Below, piece by piece: positions 26,680 through 35,238 of a DNA stretch of 64,000 bases. Origin of the DNA: Burkholderia sp. Ac-20365. GTDB taxonomy: Bacteria > Pseudomonadota > Gammaproteobacteria > Burkholderiales > Burkholderiaceae. Where the stretch lies: positions 620,001-684,000 of the forward strand of contig NZ_JAAGPI010000001.1 of assembly GCF_017104715.1 (NCBI RefSeq), written 5' to 3'. A model generated the notes under the pieces. That model did not search any database. It was not told the DNA's origin and was given only the letters and a program-made list of their open reading frames with translations. Made by a program: the position numbers and the translations under genes. The first letter of the stretch is position 1. The number at the start of each line of letters is the position of its first letter.

Positions 26680-28452
26680 ATGAGCCGAGTGACCAGCGAT
26701 CGCGACCCTGCCGGCGGCGGCCGCGTCAATCCGTTGCTGCGCCGTGTACCCGGTATCGCCGCACTGCGTAAGTATCAGCGCGCATGGCTGTCGCACGATC
26801 TGATCGCGGGCGCCGTGCTCACCACGGTGCTCGTGCCTGCCGGGCTCGGTTATGCGGAAGCCGCGCGCCTGCCGGCCATCACGGGCCTCTATGCGACGAT
26901 CGCGGCCATGGTCGCGTATGCGGCGTTCGGTCCGAGCCGCATTCTCGTGCTCGGACCCGACTCGGCGCTGGCCGCGCTGATCGCGTCGATCGTGCTGCCG
27001 ATGGCGGGCGGCCGCCCTGAACAGATGCTGGCGCTGGCGGGCATGCTCGCCGTTCTGTCGGGCGTGTTCTGCATTGCGGTCGGCGTGTGCCGCCTCGGCT
27101 TTCTCACCGATCTGCTGTCGAAGCCGATTCGTCAGGGCTATCTGAACGGCGTCGCGCTGACGGTCATCATCAGCCAGGCGCCGAAGCTGCTCGGCTTCGA
27201 TGTCGAGGGCAGCAACCTGCTGCAGGAAGCGGGCGGCCTCGTGCGCGGCGTGTTCGACGGCAAGCTCAACGAAGTGACGTGTCTGATCGGCGGCGCGTGC
27301 CTGGCGGTGATTGTCGCGTGCAAGCGCTGGCTGCCCGCCGTGCCGGGAATACTCGTCGCGGTGGTCGGCGCGACGCTTGCCGTCGCGCTGCTCGACCTGC
27401 ACCGGCAAGCGGGCGTAGCCGTGGTCGGCGACGTGCCGCAAGGCTTGCCGATGCCGTCTTTCCCCATCATTTCGTTCGATCAGATCTTGGCGCTCGTGCC
27501 CGGTGCGATTGCCATCGGGCTGATCGCGCTCGCCGATATCAGCGTGCTGTCGCGCGTGTTCGCGGAGCGCAGCGGCGAGCATGTCGACCGCGATCAGGAA
27601 CTGGTCGCGCTCGGCATCGCCAATATCGCGGTGGGACTATTCCAGGGCTTTCCCGTCACGAGCAGTTCGTCGCGCACGCCTGTCGCCGAATCGGCGGGTG
27701 CGAAGACGCAGTTGACCGGCATCGCCGCCGCGTTGTGTGTCGCCGCGTTGCTGATCTTCGCGCCGACGCTGCTGCGCACGCTGCCCGCCGCCGCGCTGGG
27801 TGCCGTGGTCGTCGCGGCAGGCTTCGGGCTGTTCGAGTGGCGCGACGTGTTCCGCCTGCTGCGCCTGCGCCGCAGCGAGTTCGTGCAGTCGATGGTGTGC
27901 TTTGCGGGCGTCGCGCTGATCGGTCCGATCCAGGGCATCTTCATCGCCGTGGGGCTGGCGCTGATGGCCTTCGTGTGGCGCGCGTGGCGGCCTTACGACG
28001 CCGTGCTCGGCCGCGTCTACGGACGCAAGGGCTACCACGACATCACGCGGCATCCCGACGCGCGGACCATTCCGGGGCTGGTGCTGTATCGCTGGGATGC
28101 GCCGCTGTTCTTCGCGAATGCGGAGATTTTCCGCGACCACGTGCAGCGCGCAATCGGGACGGCGGCCACGCCTGCGAGCTGGGTCGTCGTGGCCGCCGAG
28201 CCGATCACGGACGTCGACGTCACGGCCAGCGAGATTCTGCGCGACTTTCATGCGAGCCTGCGCGAGCGGCACATCGAACTCTGTTTCGCCGAGATGAAAG
28301 GGCCCGTCAAGGACATGCTGCGGCGCTACGGCCTGTTCGACGCGATGGGTGAACAACATTTCTTCCCGACGCTCGGCGTGGCCGTGGATGCGTATCTGGA
28401 GCACCACGATGTCGAGTGGCGCGACTGGGAAGACGAAGGCAAGCCCGCGTGA
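26680..28452 (+). CDS. SulP/SLC26-family anion permease with STAS domain
   Basis: This 590-aa inner-membrane protein starts at ATG 26680 (GAGGGTGAG upstream). The transmembrane core (about 30-430) has the SulP signature region LTTVLVPAGLGYAEAARLPA and about 10-12 helices. A cytoplasmic STAS domain (about 450-560) contains LYRWDAPLFFANAEIFRDHV and SEILRDFHASLRERHIELC. SulP transporters import sulfate, bicarbonate or dicarboxylates; without a partner gene the substrate is open. Confidence 0.9.
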   Translation: MSRVTSDRDPAGGGRVNPLLRRVPGIAALRKYQRAWLSHDLIAGAVLTTVLVPAGLGYAEAARLPAITGLYATIAAMVAYAAFGPSRILVLGPDSALAALIASIVLPMAGGRPEQMLALAGMLAVLSGVFCIAVGVCRLGFLTDLLSKPIRQGYLNGVALTVIISQAPKLLGFDVEGSNLLQEAGGLVRGVFDGKLNEVTCLIGGACLAVIVACKRWLPAVPGILVAVVGATLAVALLDLHRQAGVAVVGDVPQGLPMPSFPIISFDQILALVPGAIAIGLIALADISVLSRVFAERSGEHVDRDQELVALGIANIAVGLFQGFPVTSSSSRTPVAESAGAKTQLTGIAAALCVAALLIFAPTLLRTLPAAALGAVVVAAGFGLFEWRDVFRLLRLRRSEFVQSMVCFAGVALIGPIQGIFIAVGLALMAFVWRAWRPYDAVLGRVYGRKGYHDITRHPDARTIPGLVLYRWDAPLFFANAEIFRDHVQRAIGTAATPASWVVVAAEPITDVDVTASEILRDFHASLRERHIELCFAEMKGPVKDMLRRYGLFDAMGEQHFFPTLGVAVDAYLEHHDVEWRDWEDEGKPA

Positions 28453-28470
28453 CGCTTCAAGGCCGCGCGT

Positions 28471-29571
28471 TCACTGCACGGCAGCAACCGGCACGCTGAT
28501 CGAAATGTGAAAACCTTCGCCCGGCGAACTGGCGAACGACACGGTGCCCTGAAGCTGCCTGATGCGCTCGCGGATGCCAAGCAGCCCGAACGACGCGCTG
28601 CCCGCAGGCAGATTCAGCGTCGCGCCGACGCCGTTGTCCTCGATATCGAGCGTGACGAGATCGCGCGTGCAGGCCAGCTCGATGCGCACGCGGCTCGCGC
28701 CCGCGTGCCGCACGACATTGGTCAGCGCTTCCTGCACGATACGAAACAGGTTGGTGGACGCGAATTCGTTGAAGTGCGGGTCGTCCGCGTCGATATGCAC
28801 GGTTGCCACGACACCGTAACGGCGCGTGAAGTCTTCGGCGAGCCATTCGAGCGCGGCCGTGAGGCCCAGGTCGTCGAGCAGCGGCGGGCGCAGGTCGGAG
28901 GCGATGCGGCGCAGCGACATCGCCATCGCGTCGATCTCCTTTTGCAGCGCGCGCGTTTGCGGCACGAGCGGTGCCGTTTCCGTCTTCGTGGCCAGCGTTG
29001 CTTCCATCAGCGCGACGCTCATTTTCAGCGCGGTCAGTTGCTGTCCGAGATCGTCATGCAATTCGCGCGCAATGCGCTTCTGCTCGTTTTCGCGCGTGAT
29101 CTGCACTTGCGCCGCCACTTCGCTCGCGCGTTCGAGTTCCGCGAGCCGCATGCGGTCGGTCATGTCGCGCGTGACCTTCGCGAAGCCGAGCAACCTGCCG
29201 CCCGCGTCGCGCACGGCGGAAATGGCGACATTGGCCCAGAACCGCGATCCGTCGCGCCGCACCCGCCAGCCTTCGTCCTCGACGCGTCCTTCGGTCGCGG
29301 CGATTTCCAGTTCGCGCGTGGGCTTGCCGGCGGCGATGTCTTCCGGGGTATAGAAGGTCGAAAAATGACGGCCGACGATCTCGTCGTGCGTATAGCCCTT
29401 GATGCGCTGCGCGCCCGAATTCCAGCTTGCGACGTTGCCCGCGGGATCGAGCATGAAGATCGCGTAATCCTGAACCGCTTCGATCAGCAGGAAATAGCGG
29501 TCTTCGAATGGCGCATCCGATATGGACGCAGCCTGGTCGCTGCGGGACGGCTCATTGCCCGATGTGGCCAT
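28471..29571 (-). CDS. PAS-domain sensor histidine kinase (NarX/DegS HisKA_3 type)
   Basis: This 366-aa soluble kinase has a PAS domain with PAC (about 25-150: AVQDYAIFMLDPAGNVASWN, FYTPEDI, GFAKVTRDMTDR), a dimerisation/phosphoacceptor segment with the His in RIARELHDDLGQQLTALKM (about 180-198), and a HATPase_c domain (FRIVQEALTNVVRHAGAS, DIEDNGVG, SFGLLGIRERI). No membrane segments or adjacent response regulator are seen; the NarL-type regulator at 33114-33761 is the obvious candidate partner. The gene lies divergent to the HPF-like gene and downstream of an FNR-like site. Confidence 0.9.
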   Translation of the reverse strand: MATSGNEPSRSDQAASISDAPFEDRYFLLIEAVQDYAIFMLDPAGNVASWNSGAQRIKGYTHDEIVGRHFSTFYTPEDIAAGKPTRELEIAATEGRVEDEGWRVRRDGSRFWANVAISAVRDAGGRLLGFAKVTRDMTDRMRLAELERASEVAAQVQITRENEQKRIARELHDDLGQQLTALKMSVALMEATLATKTETAPLVPQTRALQKEIDAMAMSLRRIASDLRPPLLDDLGLTAALEWLAEDFTRRYGVVATVHIDADDPHFNEFASTNLFRIVQEALTNVVRHAGASRVRIELACTRDLVTLDIEDNGVGATLNLPAGSASFGLLGIRERIRQLQGTVSFASSPGEGFHISISVPVAAVQ

Positions 29572-29601
29572 CGTGGTTCCCGGCGGTGGACGAGAGGAAA
29601 G

Positions 29602-29615
29602 CTGATTTATATCAG
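29602..29615. promoter_or_regulatory. FNR-like palindrome upstream of histidine kinase gene
   Basis: CTGATTTATATCAG is a perfect 14-bp palindrome differing from the FNR consensus only in the outermost bases. Its centre is 38 bp from the kinase ATG, so activation at -41.5 would place transcription start at about the start codon; repression or use by the divergent gene is equally possible. Confidence 0.4.
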
Positions 29616-29687
29616 TTCACCCACGCTTGTTCCAGTTTGCCGCCCGTACGGATGTCGCGCGAGGCGGCGAGCCGAAGCCCGTGCGCG

Positions 29688-29701
29688 TTGATGTGGGTCA
29701 A
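29688..29701. promoter_or_regulatory. FNR box upstream of HPF-like gene
   Basis: TTGATGTGGGTCAA matches TTGAT-N4-ATCAA with one mismatch. A weak -10 (TACGCT, 29723-29728) is at the spacing expected for class II FNR activation, with transcription starting near 29735 and translation at 29793. Confidence 0.6.
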
Positions 29702-29792
29702 GCGGGTCGCCGCGTGGATCGGTACGCTGATGGTACGGACCCGCGCGAGACTTGCTCTACGCATCGGATGAAAAAGCCAGCAACGGGAGGCG

Positions 29793-30113
29793 ATGGTGGG
29801 CATCGGCATGCAGATCGACTATCTGGGCTGCAGCGCGACGGCGTTGCTCGAAGCGGAAGCGGCGACGCAACTGGTGCGCCTGCAGCGTTTCGGCGCGTTG
29901 CTGTCGGACTGCCATCTGGCGATTGAAGCGCTGCGTCTGCGCTCGGGTCAGCCGCTCTACGATGTGCGCCTCGACCTTGTGACGGCGACGCACGAACTGC
30001 AGCCGATCGGCCGCCACGCCTCGGAGAATGCGGAAGAGGCCGTGCGCTGTGCATTCGACGCCGCCGAACGTACTTTGCAGACAGCGGCGTTCATCTCAGC
30101 ACGCAGCCGCTGA
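29793..30113 (+). CDS. HPF/RaiA-like ribosome-associated protein
   Basis: A 106-aa protein (ATG 29793, or ATG 29808 where the homologous region MQIDYLG begins). It shows the beta-alpha-beta-beta-beta-alpha pattern of the S30AE/RaiA family: LVRLQRFGALLSDCHLAIEAL, LYDVRLDLVTATHELQPIG and AEEAVRCAFDAAERTL. Such proteins bind the 30S subunit and hibernate ribosomes under starvation or hypoxia. It lacks the long C-terminal extension of long HPFs. Its FNR box and universal-stress neighbours fit a low-oxygen role. Sequence similarity is modest, so the call is by pattern. Confidence 0.7.
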   Translation: MVGIGMQIDYLGCSATALLEAEAATQLVRLQRFGALLSDCHLAIEALRLRSGQPLYDVRLDLVTATHELQPIGRHASENAEEAVRCAFDAAERTLQTAAFISARSR

Positions 30114-30129
30114 CGGCCGGGCGACTGGT

Positions 30130-30498
30130 TCAGAATTCGTCGGCGAAGACGCCGTGTTCCGGCGCGCAATCGGTATCGTCGATCCACTGCACATGCCATT
30201 GCCCGACAACGGGCGCGCGATCCGCGCCGCAATGCCAGAGCACACGGCCCGATTCGCCCTCGAATGGTCCATCCACGGCAAGCAGATCAAGGCCCTGCAA
30301 TTCGCAGCGCGCATCCCCGTCCGTGGCGTCCAGAACGCGCGTGCACTCGTGCGATAGCGCGAGCGTTCCCCATTCGGGCAGGTCGATCACGGCGTGACCT
30401 TCGCGCGACCATTTGCGCGCGTCGCGGTCGAGCCAGAGAATCGCGTAGACGGACGGCTCGGCGCATTCGAACGTATCGAGGTGGAGGGTGATTCTCAT
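30130..30498 (-). CDS. hypothetical protein
   Basis: The start ATG 30498 is fixed by AAGGAG 7 nt upstream (122 aa). No family is recognised. The protein is acidic, rich in Trp and Asp (SVYAILWLDRDARKWS, VGQWHVQWIDDTDCAPEHG), predicted mainly beta, and soluble. It is convergent with the HPF-like gene within the stress locus. An imperfect FNR-type sequence (TTGAGGCACGTCAA, 30606-30619) lies upstream, which suggests membership of the same regulon. Confidence 0.6.
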   Translation of the reverse strand: MRITLHLDTFECAEPSVYAILWLDRDARKWSREGHAVIDLPEWGTLALSHECTRVLDATDGDARCELQGLDLLAVDGPFEGESGRVLWHCGADRAPVVGQWHVQWIDDTDCAPEHGVFADEF

Positions 30499-30676
30499 CG
30501 ACGGCTCCTTTTCTGGCAGACGGGCAAGGGCGGCATGCGCGCGGCGCGTTACGTCGCGTCGGCGCGGCTCATGCATTCAATCTACCGTGTGTCCGTTGCT
30601 AAAAATTGAGGCACGTCAATCGCTGCCGACATCGACATGCGGCAAAGTGCGGCAGCCGCGCGGTTGGACGAGCACG

Positions 30677-31708
30677 TCAGGCGATCACGTCCGACAGCGG
30701 TCGTCTTCCCGCATGTGCGGTGCGCGGGCCTCGCCCGACGCGCAACAGCAGTTGCGGCGTCGCGTCGAGGTGCAGCAGGCCGCTGATCTGCACGCGCAGC
30801 GTCGTCACTTCGATCGGCTGGTTCAGGTACGAGGCCGTCAGGCCTTCTCCCACCGCGACCAGCAGCATGCGCTCCAGCGCCTGCCCGGCGGCAAGCCACG
30901 CTTCGCGATCGTTGCGCAGGGTCGCGATGCCGACGATCAGCGGCGAGCCGTCGACCAGATGCCGATGCGTCGCCGGCACCCCAGCGCCTGCGTCGAACAC
31001 GCGCACCACGGCGGAGACGAGCGGCACCGCGAAATCGAGCAGGCCGCTCACGGCCGCACCGTAGGCGGGCATCCCGTCGTCGTGGCGGCGCGGATGAATC
31101 CATGCCGCGAGTTCGCGCCGGAAGCGTGGGTCGGCAAACTGGGTATGGTCCGCTTCCGCCACCAGATGCGCGACCGCCTGGCGGTCGGTGCGCGCATGCA
31201 GGCACGCGGCGAGCGCGCCTTCCGCTTCGCAGGCGTCGATCAACCTTTGTCGCACGGCCTCGGGAACGGGTTCGTCGGCGAAGGGTGCGCGCGTGGTTGC
31301 ACGCTGCGTGATCGCGTCGAACAGCGGCGCGATGGTGGCGTCGCCATGACCGTGGCGCGATACCCGCACCAGCGCGACGACGTCGGGATCGGCTTCCGAT
31401 GGAAACAGCGCGATCGCATAGGCGAGCCCGAAGTGGCTCAGCGCGACGCGCAGATTGAAGAGCGCGGCGCCGCAGCTCATCAGCAGTTCGCGATCGAACG
31501 GATCGACGACGGGCAGCGCGCGCAACCGGTCCGCGCACACCTGCACCGTGTCGCCGTCGATCAGAAAGCGCCACGGCTGCGTGTTGTGGCTGGAGGGCGC
31601 GAGCACCGCGTAACGCAGCGCAAAGCGCAATTGTTCGGCGAGCGGCGCGGCAGGGTCGAACTGCGTTGCGTCGATCTCCCACGCGGAAGGCGGCGTAGCG
31701 TGAACCAT
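30677..31708 (-). CDS. Acg-family nitroreductase-like protein
   Basis: This 343-aa protein begins with the Acg/nitroreductase motif RYAVLAPSSHNTQPWRF (FMN-binding) followed by LMSCGAALFNLRVALSHFG. The Mycobacterium Acg proteins are induced by hypoxia, bind or sequester FMN, and may lack reductase activity. Here the C-terminal half includes LLVAVGEGLTASYLNQPIEV, the second FMN/dimer region. It lies 47 bp after fnr on the same strand and probably belongs to an RR-fnr-acg operon. Confidence 0.85.
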   Translation of the reverse strand: MVHATPPSAWEIDATQFDPAAPLAEQLRFALRYAVLAPSSHNTQPWRFLIDGDTVQVCADRLRALPVVDPFDRELLMSCGAALFNLRVALSHFGLAYAIALFPSEADPDVVALVRVSRHGHGDATIAPLFDAITQRATTRAPFADEPVPEAVRQRLIDACEAEGALAACLHARTDRQAVAHLVAEADHTQFADPRFRRELAAWIHPRRHDDGMPAYGAAVSGLLDFAVPLVSAVVRVFDAGAGVPATHRHLVDGSPLIVGIATLRNDREAWLAAGQALERMLLVAVGEGLTASYLNQPIEVTTLRVQISGLLHLDATPQLLLRVGRGPRTAHAGRRPLSDVIA

Positions 31709-31755
31709 CTGGGCCTCTCTCCCGATCCGGGCGAAGCGTGCGCTGTAGACCCGCG

Positions 31756-32559
31756 CTATACCCGCGCGAGACCCTCAGGATCGACGATACGGATCGTCTT
31801 GCCGTTTGCATCCACGAGCCGTTCGCGCTGGAACTTCGAGAACATGCGGCTCACGGTTTCGAGCTTCATGCCGAGATAGCAGCCGATCTCTTCACGCGTC
31901 ATGCGCAGATTGAATTCGGCGGCGGAAAAGCCGCGCGCCTTGAAGCGCCGCGACAGATTCAGCAGAAACGTCGCCACGCGCTGCTCGGCGGTCATCGTGC
32001 CGAGCAGCATCATCTGGCTGGACTCGCGCACGATCTCGCTGCTCATCATCTGATAGATGTGATGCTGCATCGGCTTCAGTTCGCGGCACACGGCTTCCAG
32101 TTGCGCAAACGGGATGATGCAGACCACGCTGTCTTCGAGCGCGATTGCGTCGCAGTTGTGATGCGCCGCGCCGACGCCGTCGAGTCCCAGCGCCTCGCCG
32201 GCGATCTGGAAGCCGGTCACATGCTCGCGGCCGTCGCGATGCATCACGATGGTCTTGAACGAGCCCGCGCGCACCGCGTAGATGCTCTGGAAGGCGTCGC
32301 CCGCGCGGTAGAGCGTGTCGCCGCGCCTGACGGAGCGCGTCGAGCAGATGATCTCGTCGAGCCTCGCCAGTTCCTGCGCGCTCAGGTCGGCGGGAATGCA
32401 CAGCGCGCGCATCGCGCAGGCGGAACAACGCGGCGCGCGCTGGGCGCGTTGCTGTGGCGCTTCGGCTCGCGACACGGGGTGAATCGGCACCACGCGGCCC
32501 ATACGCAGGGTCTGAGGCTCGCTGCCGGATACGGTTGCGGAGGGACTTGCGGCAAGCAT
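31756..32559 (-). CDS. fnr: FNR-type oxygen-responsive transcriptional regulator
   Basis: The start ATG 32559 has AGGAG 7 nt upstream (267 aa). All four ligands of the oxygen-labile [4Fe-4S] cluster are present: C45, C48, C54 in CSACAMRALCIPAD and C136 in HHNCDAIA. The cyclic-nucleotide-like beta-roll covers about 62-185 and the C-terminal HTH (TREEIGCYLGMKLETVSRMF, about 215-234) carries the E-x-x-S-R recognition residues expected to read TTGAT half-sites. Under low oxygen the dimer should activate the nearby FNR boxes. The N-terminal extension before C45 is longer than in E. coli FNR. It follows a receiver-domain gene by 13 bp. Confidence 0.93.
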   Translation of the reverse strand: MLAASPSATVSGSEPQTLRMGRVVPIHPVSRAEAPQQRAQRAPRCSACAMRALCIPADLSAQELARLDEIICSTRSVRRGDTLYRAGDAFQSIYAVRAGSFKTIVMHRDGREHVTGFQIAGEALGLDGVGAAHHNCDAIALEDSVVCIIPFAQLEAVCRELKPMQHHIYQMMSSEIVRESSQMMLLGTMTAEQRVATFLLNLSRRFKARGFSAAEFNLRMTREEIGCYLGMKLETVSRMFSKFQRERLVDANGKTIRIVDPEGLARV

Positions 32560-32572
32560 GATCGGCTCCTGT

Positions 32573-32980
32573 TCAGGCTCGGGGCGCGCGTTGCGCCTCG
32601 GCAATGCCTGCAATGGTGCGGCAGGCTGCATCGAATTCAGATGTCTTGTCGAAGAAGAAATCGGCGCCCGCCGCCTGGCAAGCGTCGCGGAACGCACGCG
32701 CGATGTGGTTGGTCAGCACGATCTTGACGACGGCCGGATGCAGGCGGGACAGCGTGCTGATCAGTTCGAGGCCGTTGCCGTCCGCGAGACGCAGATCGAG
32801 CACGACGATGTCCGCTTCAGACGCGCGGATACCCGCCAGCGCCGCGTCGCCATCTTCGGCTTCCCCGGCAATCTCTACGCCCGCAATCGCGTCGAGCAGA
32901 CGCGCGAGCCGGCGTCTCACTTCGACGGCTGCGTCGACGAGATAGACCTTGGCGGCGAGGGCTGGCATGGCGGTATCCAT
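32573..32980 (-). CDS. single-domain response regulator (receiver only)
   Basis: This 135-aa protein is a stand-alone receiver domain: phosphoacceptor D62 in VVLDLRLADG, Thr in VLTNH and K112 in FFFDKTSEF. The usual second acidic residue of the metal pocket is missing (YLVDAAVEV instead of a DD pair), so metal binding may be weakened. There is no output domain; it may act as a phosphate sink or allosteric partner of one of the two kinases nearby. It is co-transcribed with fnr (13-bp gap). Confidence 0.85.
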   Translation of the reverse strand: MDTAMPALAAKVYLVDAAVEVRRRLARLLDAIAGVEIAGEAEDGDAALAGIRASEADIVVLDLRLADGNGLELISTLSRLHPAVVKIVLTNHIARAFRDACQAAGADFFFDKTSEFDAACRTIAGIAEAQRAPRA

Positions 32981-33059
32981 GTCCAGCAGTATCGGCGGCC
33001 GTATCTCAAAAATGTATAGGACGGGATGGAAACGTGACTAGGAGTTCGGGTAGCTGTTA

Positions 33060-33077
33060 TAGGAATATTCCTACCCC
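33060..33077. promoter_or_regulatory. palindrome TAGGAATATTCCTA plus NarL-like heptamer
   Basis: A perfect 14-bp palindrome at 33060-33073 overlaps TACCCCT (33071-33077), which fits the NarL heptamer TACYNMT. It sits about 85 bp upstream of the receiver-fnr operon and could be the binding site of the adjacent NarL-type regulator. Confidence 0.35.
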
Positions 33078-33113
33078 TGAGGCGAAGCGATTAAGAGTTG
33101 GGGCTAGACGCGG

Positions 33114-33761
33114 CTAGATATCGGCTTCGTCGTCGATCAGTTTGTGGCGGATCGCGTAACGCACGAGCCCGTTTTCGTTCGGCATCTGCATTTTTTCGAG
33201 AATGCGGGTCTTGTGCGTGCTGACGGTCTTCACGCTCACGCAGAGTTCGTGGGCGATTTCGGTGATGCTCTGACCCGAGACGATGCGCCGGAACACGTCG
33301 AACTCGCGATCGGACAACCGGTGATGCGGCAGTGCGTCAGTGGGTTCGTTCAGGTTTTGCGCGAAGCGCTCGGCCATCGCGAGACTGACGTAGACGCCGC
33401 CCGCGGCCACCTTCGTGACGGCGCCGACCAGTTCGGCGCTCGCGCTTTCCTTCGTCATGTAGCCGGACGCGCCCGCCTTGAACGCGCGCACCGCATATTG
33501 CTGCTCGGCATGCATGGTCAGCACGAGAATACGCAGCGCGGGCTTTTCGTCCTTGATCTGCCTGATGAGATCGACGCCGTTGCGGCCGGGCATCGACAGG
33601 TCGAGCACCAGTACGTGCGCGTCGGCGTTGCGGATCAGCGCGATGGTGGTGGCGCTGTCGCAGGCTTCGCCCGCCACCTCGAAGCCGCTTGCGGATTGCA
33701 GGATGTGCCGCAATCCGTCGCGCACGAGCGTGTGGTCGTCGGCAAGCAATACCTTGATCAT
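33114..33761 (-). CDS. NarL/FixJ-family response regulator
   Basis: This 215-aa two-domain regulator has a receiver with D8/D9, phosphoacceptor D54 (LVLDLSMPGRNG) and a Lys in YMTKESAS, followed by a LuxR-type HTH (about 148-205: LSDREFDVFRRIVSGQSITE, CVSVKTVSTHKTRILEKM). Its start overlaps the stop of the histidine kinase gene by 4 nt (ATGA), making them a cognate pair. The likely target is the receiver-fnr operon immediately downstream. Confidence 0.92.
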   Translation of the reverse strand: MIKVLLADDHTLVRDGLRHILQSASGFEVAGEACDSATTIALIRNADAHVLVLDLSMPGRNGVDLIRQIKDEKPALRILVLTMHAEQQYAVRAFKAGASGYMTKESASAELVGAVTKVAAGGVYVSLAMAERFAQNLNEPTDALPHHRLSDREFDVFRRIVSGQSITEIAHELCVSVKTVSTHKTRILEKMQMPNENGLVRYAIRHKLIDDEADI

Positions 33762-35131
33762 GAATGCGTGTTGTCCTGTTGCACGGCTTGCAGAGGGAAG
33801 GTCACCGTCAGCGCGAAGCCCTCGTTGCGGGTCGTGTCGATCTGCAGCGTGCCGCCCAGCGCATGCACCCGTTCACGTACGCCGATCAGGCCGAACGACT
33901 GCGCCGAGCCTGCGTAGGCGCCCATGTTTGCGCCAGCGTGCGTATCGGTGCCACGGCCATTATCCGCGATGCGCAGCGTATAGTGTTGGCCGCTCGCCTG
34001 CAGCGTCAGTGCGACGACGCTCGCATCGGCGTGGCGCGCGACATTTGTCAGCGCTTCCTGAACGATGCGGAACAGGGCAGTCGCTGCATCTTTCGTGAAC
34101 GCCTCGCTGTCGACCGCGATACTGCGTTCGACTTCGACGTCGTAACGGTTCGTGAAGTCGTTCACGAGCCATTCGATGGCAGGCACGAGGCCGAGATCGT
34201 CGAGCATCACGGGGCGCAGATCGGCGGCGATGCGGCGCAACGACGCCACCGTCGAATCGATCGTGCGCGCCATGCCGCGCAAACGCGCGGCGGCGTCGGT
34301 GCTGGAGCGCGGGCCCAGATCCGACGCCAGGGCTGTCTCGAGCACCGACACATCCATTTTCAGCGCGGTGAGTTGCTGGCCCAGATCGTCGTGCAATTCG
34401 CGGGCGATGCGCGTCTTTTCCTCTTCGCGCACGCTCTGCAGATTGGCCGACAGCCGCCGCAACTCCTCGCGCGATTCCTTCAGTGCGTTCTCCGCTTGCA
34501 CGCGCCCGGTGACGTCGCGCAGCATCACGGTATAGAGCTTGCCGGAATCCTCGCGGATCTGCGAAATCGACGCTTCGAGCGGAAACTCTTCGCCGTTCGC
34601 GCGCAAGCCGCAAAGGATAGGTTGCCGTCCCATCATCCGCTCGGAAATGCCTGTCGCGCCAAACTGTGCGACGTGCTGCGCGTGGCTGTCGCGAAAACGT
34701 GGCGGAATGAAGCGCGCGAGCGGCGTGCCGAGCGCCTGCGCGGCGGGCACACCAAAGATGCGTTCCGCAGTCGGATTGAAAATGACGATTCTCTGCGCTT
34801 CGTCGACGGTGATGATTGCTTCCATCGACGAGCGGATGATGCTCATCATGCGCGCTTCGTCGCGAGCCGCGTCGGCAAGGGACGGACGCGAAGCGCGTGT
34901 GCCGGCGATCACGCTGAGGACGGTCGCCGTGACGCAGAACGCACACAGCGCGGCAATCAGAAGGAGCGTCGCGCCCATTTGCGCCGCGCGGTTCGACGCG
35001 ACGGCGGCAAACAGCACGACGATGGTCAATGCGGATGCGAGCACGCTCGATGCGACAGGCACGACGATGCGCGCGCCGGCAACGCGCCGGTGCGCGAGGA
35101 ACCTGCGGCGAACATCGAGGCCTCCTTTCAT
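33758..35131 (-). CDS. membrane PAS sensor histidine kinase, FixL-like PAS
   Basis: I take ATG 35131 with AGGAAGG upstream (457 aa). Two hydrophobic segments near the N-terminus (about 22-75) anchor it in the membrane. A PAS domain follows (about 100-215: EAIITVDEAQRIVIFNPTAE, FIPPRFRDSHAQHVAQF, RANGEEFPLEASIS). The kinase core has RIARELHDDLGQQLTALKM (phosphoacceptor His) and HATPase_c (LFRIVQEALTNVARH, SFGLIGVRERV). The His of RDSHAQHV aligns by eye with the heme ligand of FixL, so oxygen sensing is possible, but many non-heme PAS domains share this pattern. It is paired with the NarL-type regulator. Confidence 0.9.
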   Translation of the reverse strand: MKGGLDVRRRFLAHRRVAGARIVVPVASSVLASALTIVVLFAAVASNRAAQMGATLLLIAALCAFCVTATVLSVIAGTRASRPSLADAARDEARMMSIIRSSMEAIITVDEAQRIVIFNPTAERIFGVPAAQALGTPLARFIPPRFRDSHAQHVAQFGATGISERMMGRQPILCGLRANGEEFPLEASISQIREDSGKLYTVMLRDVTGRVQAENALKESREELRRLSANLQSVREEEKTRIARELHDDLGQQLTALKMDVSVLETALASDLGPRSSTDAAARLRGMARTIDSTVASLRRIAADLRPVMLDDLGLVPAIEWLVNDFTNRYDVEVERSIAVDSEAFTKDAATALFRIVQEALTNVARHADASVVALTLQASGQHYTLRIADNGRGTDTHAGANMGAYAGSAQSFGLIGVRERVHALGGTLQIDTTRNEGFALTVTFPLQAVQQDNTHS

Positions 35132-35238
35132 CCGTGCCTTCCTGGCGAGAAGGACTGCCACGCGCGGCGGCCGCCGCGATCACCGGAGGCGCGTGTGCGC
35201 GTCGTCCTGCCCGCGCCCCCGTACGCATGCATGCGTGG

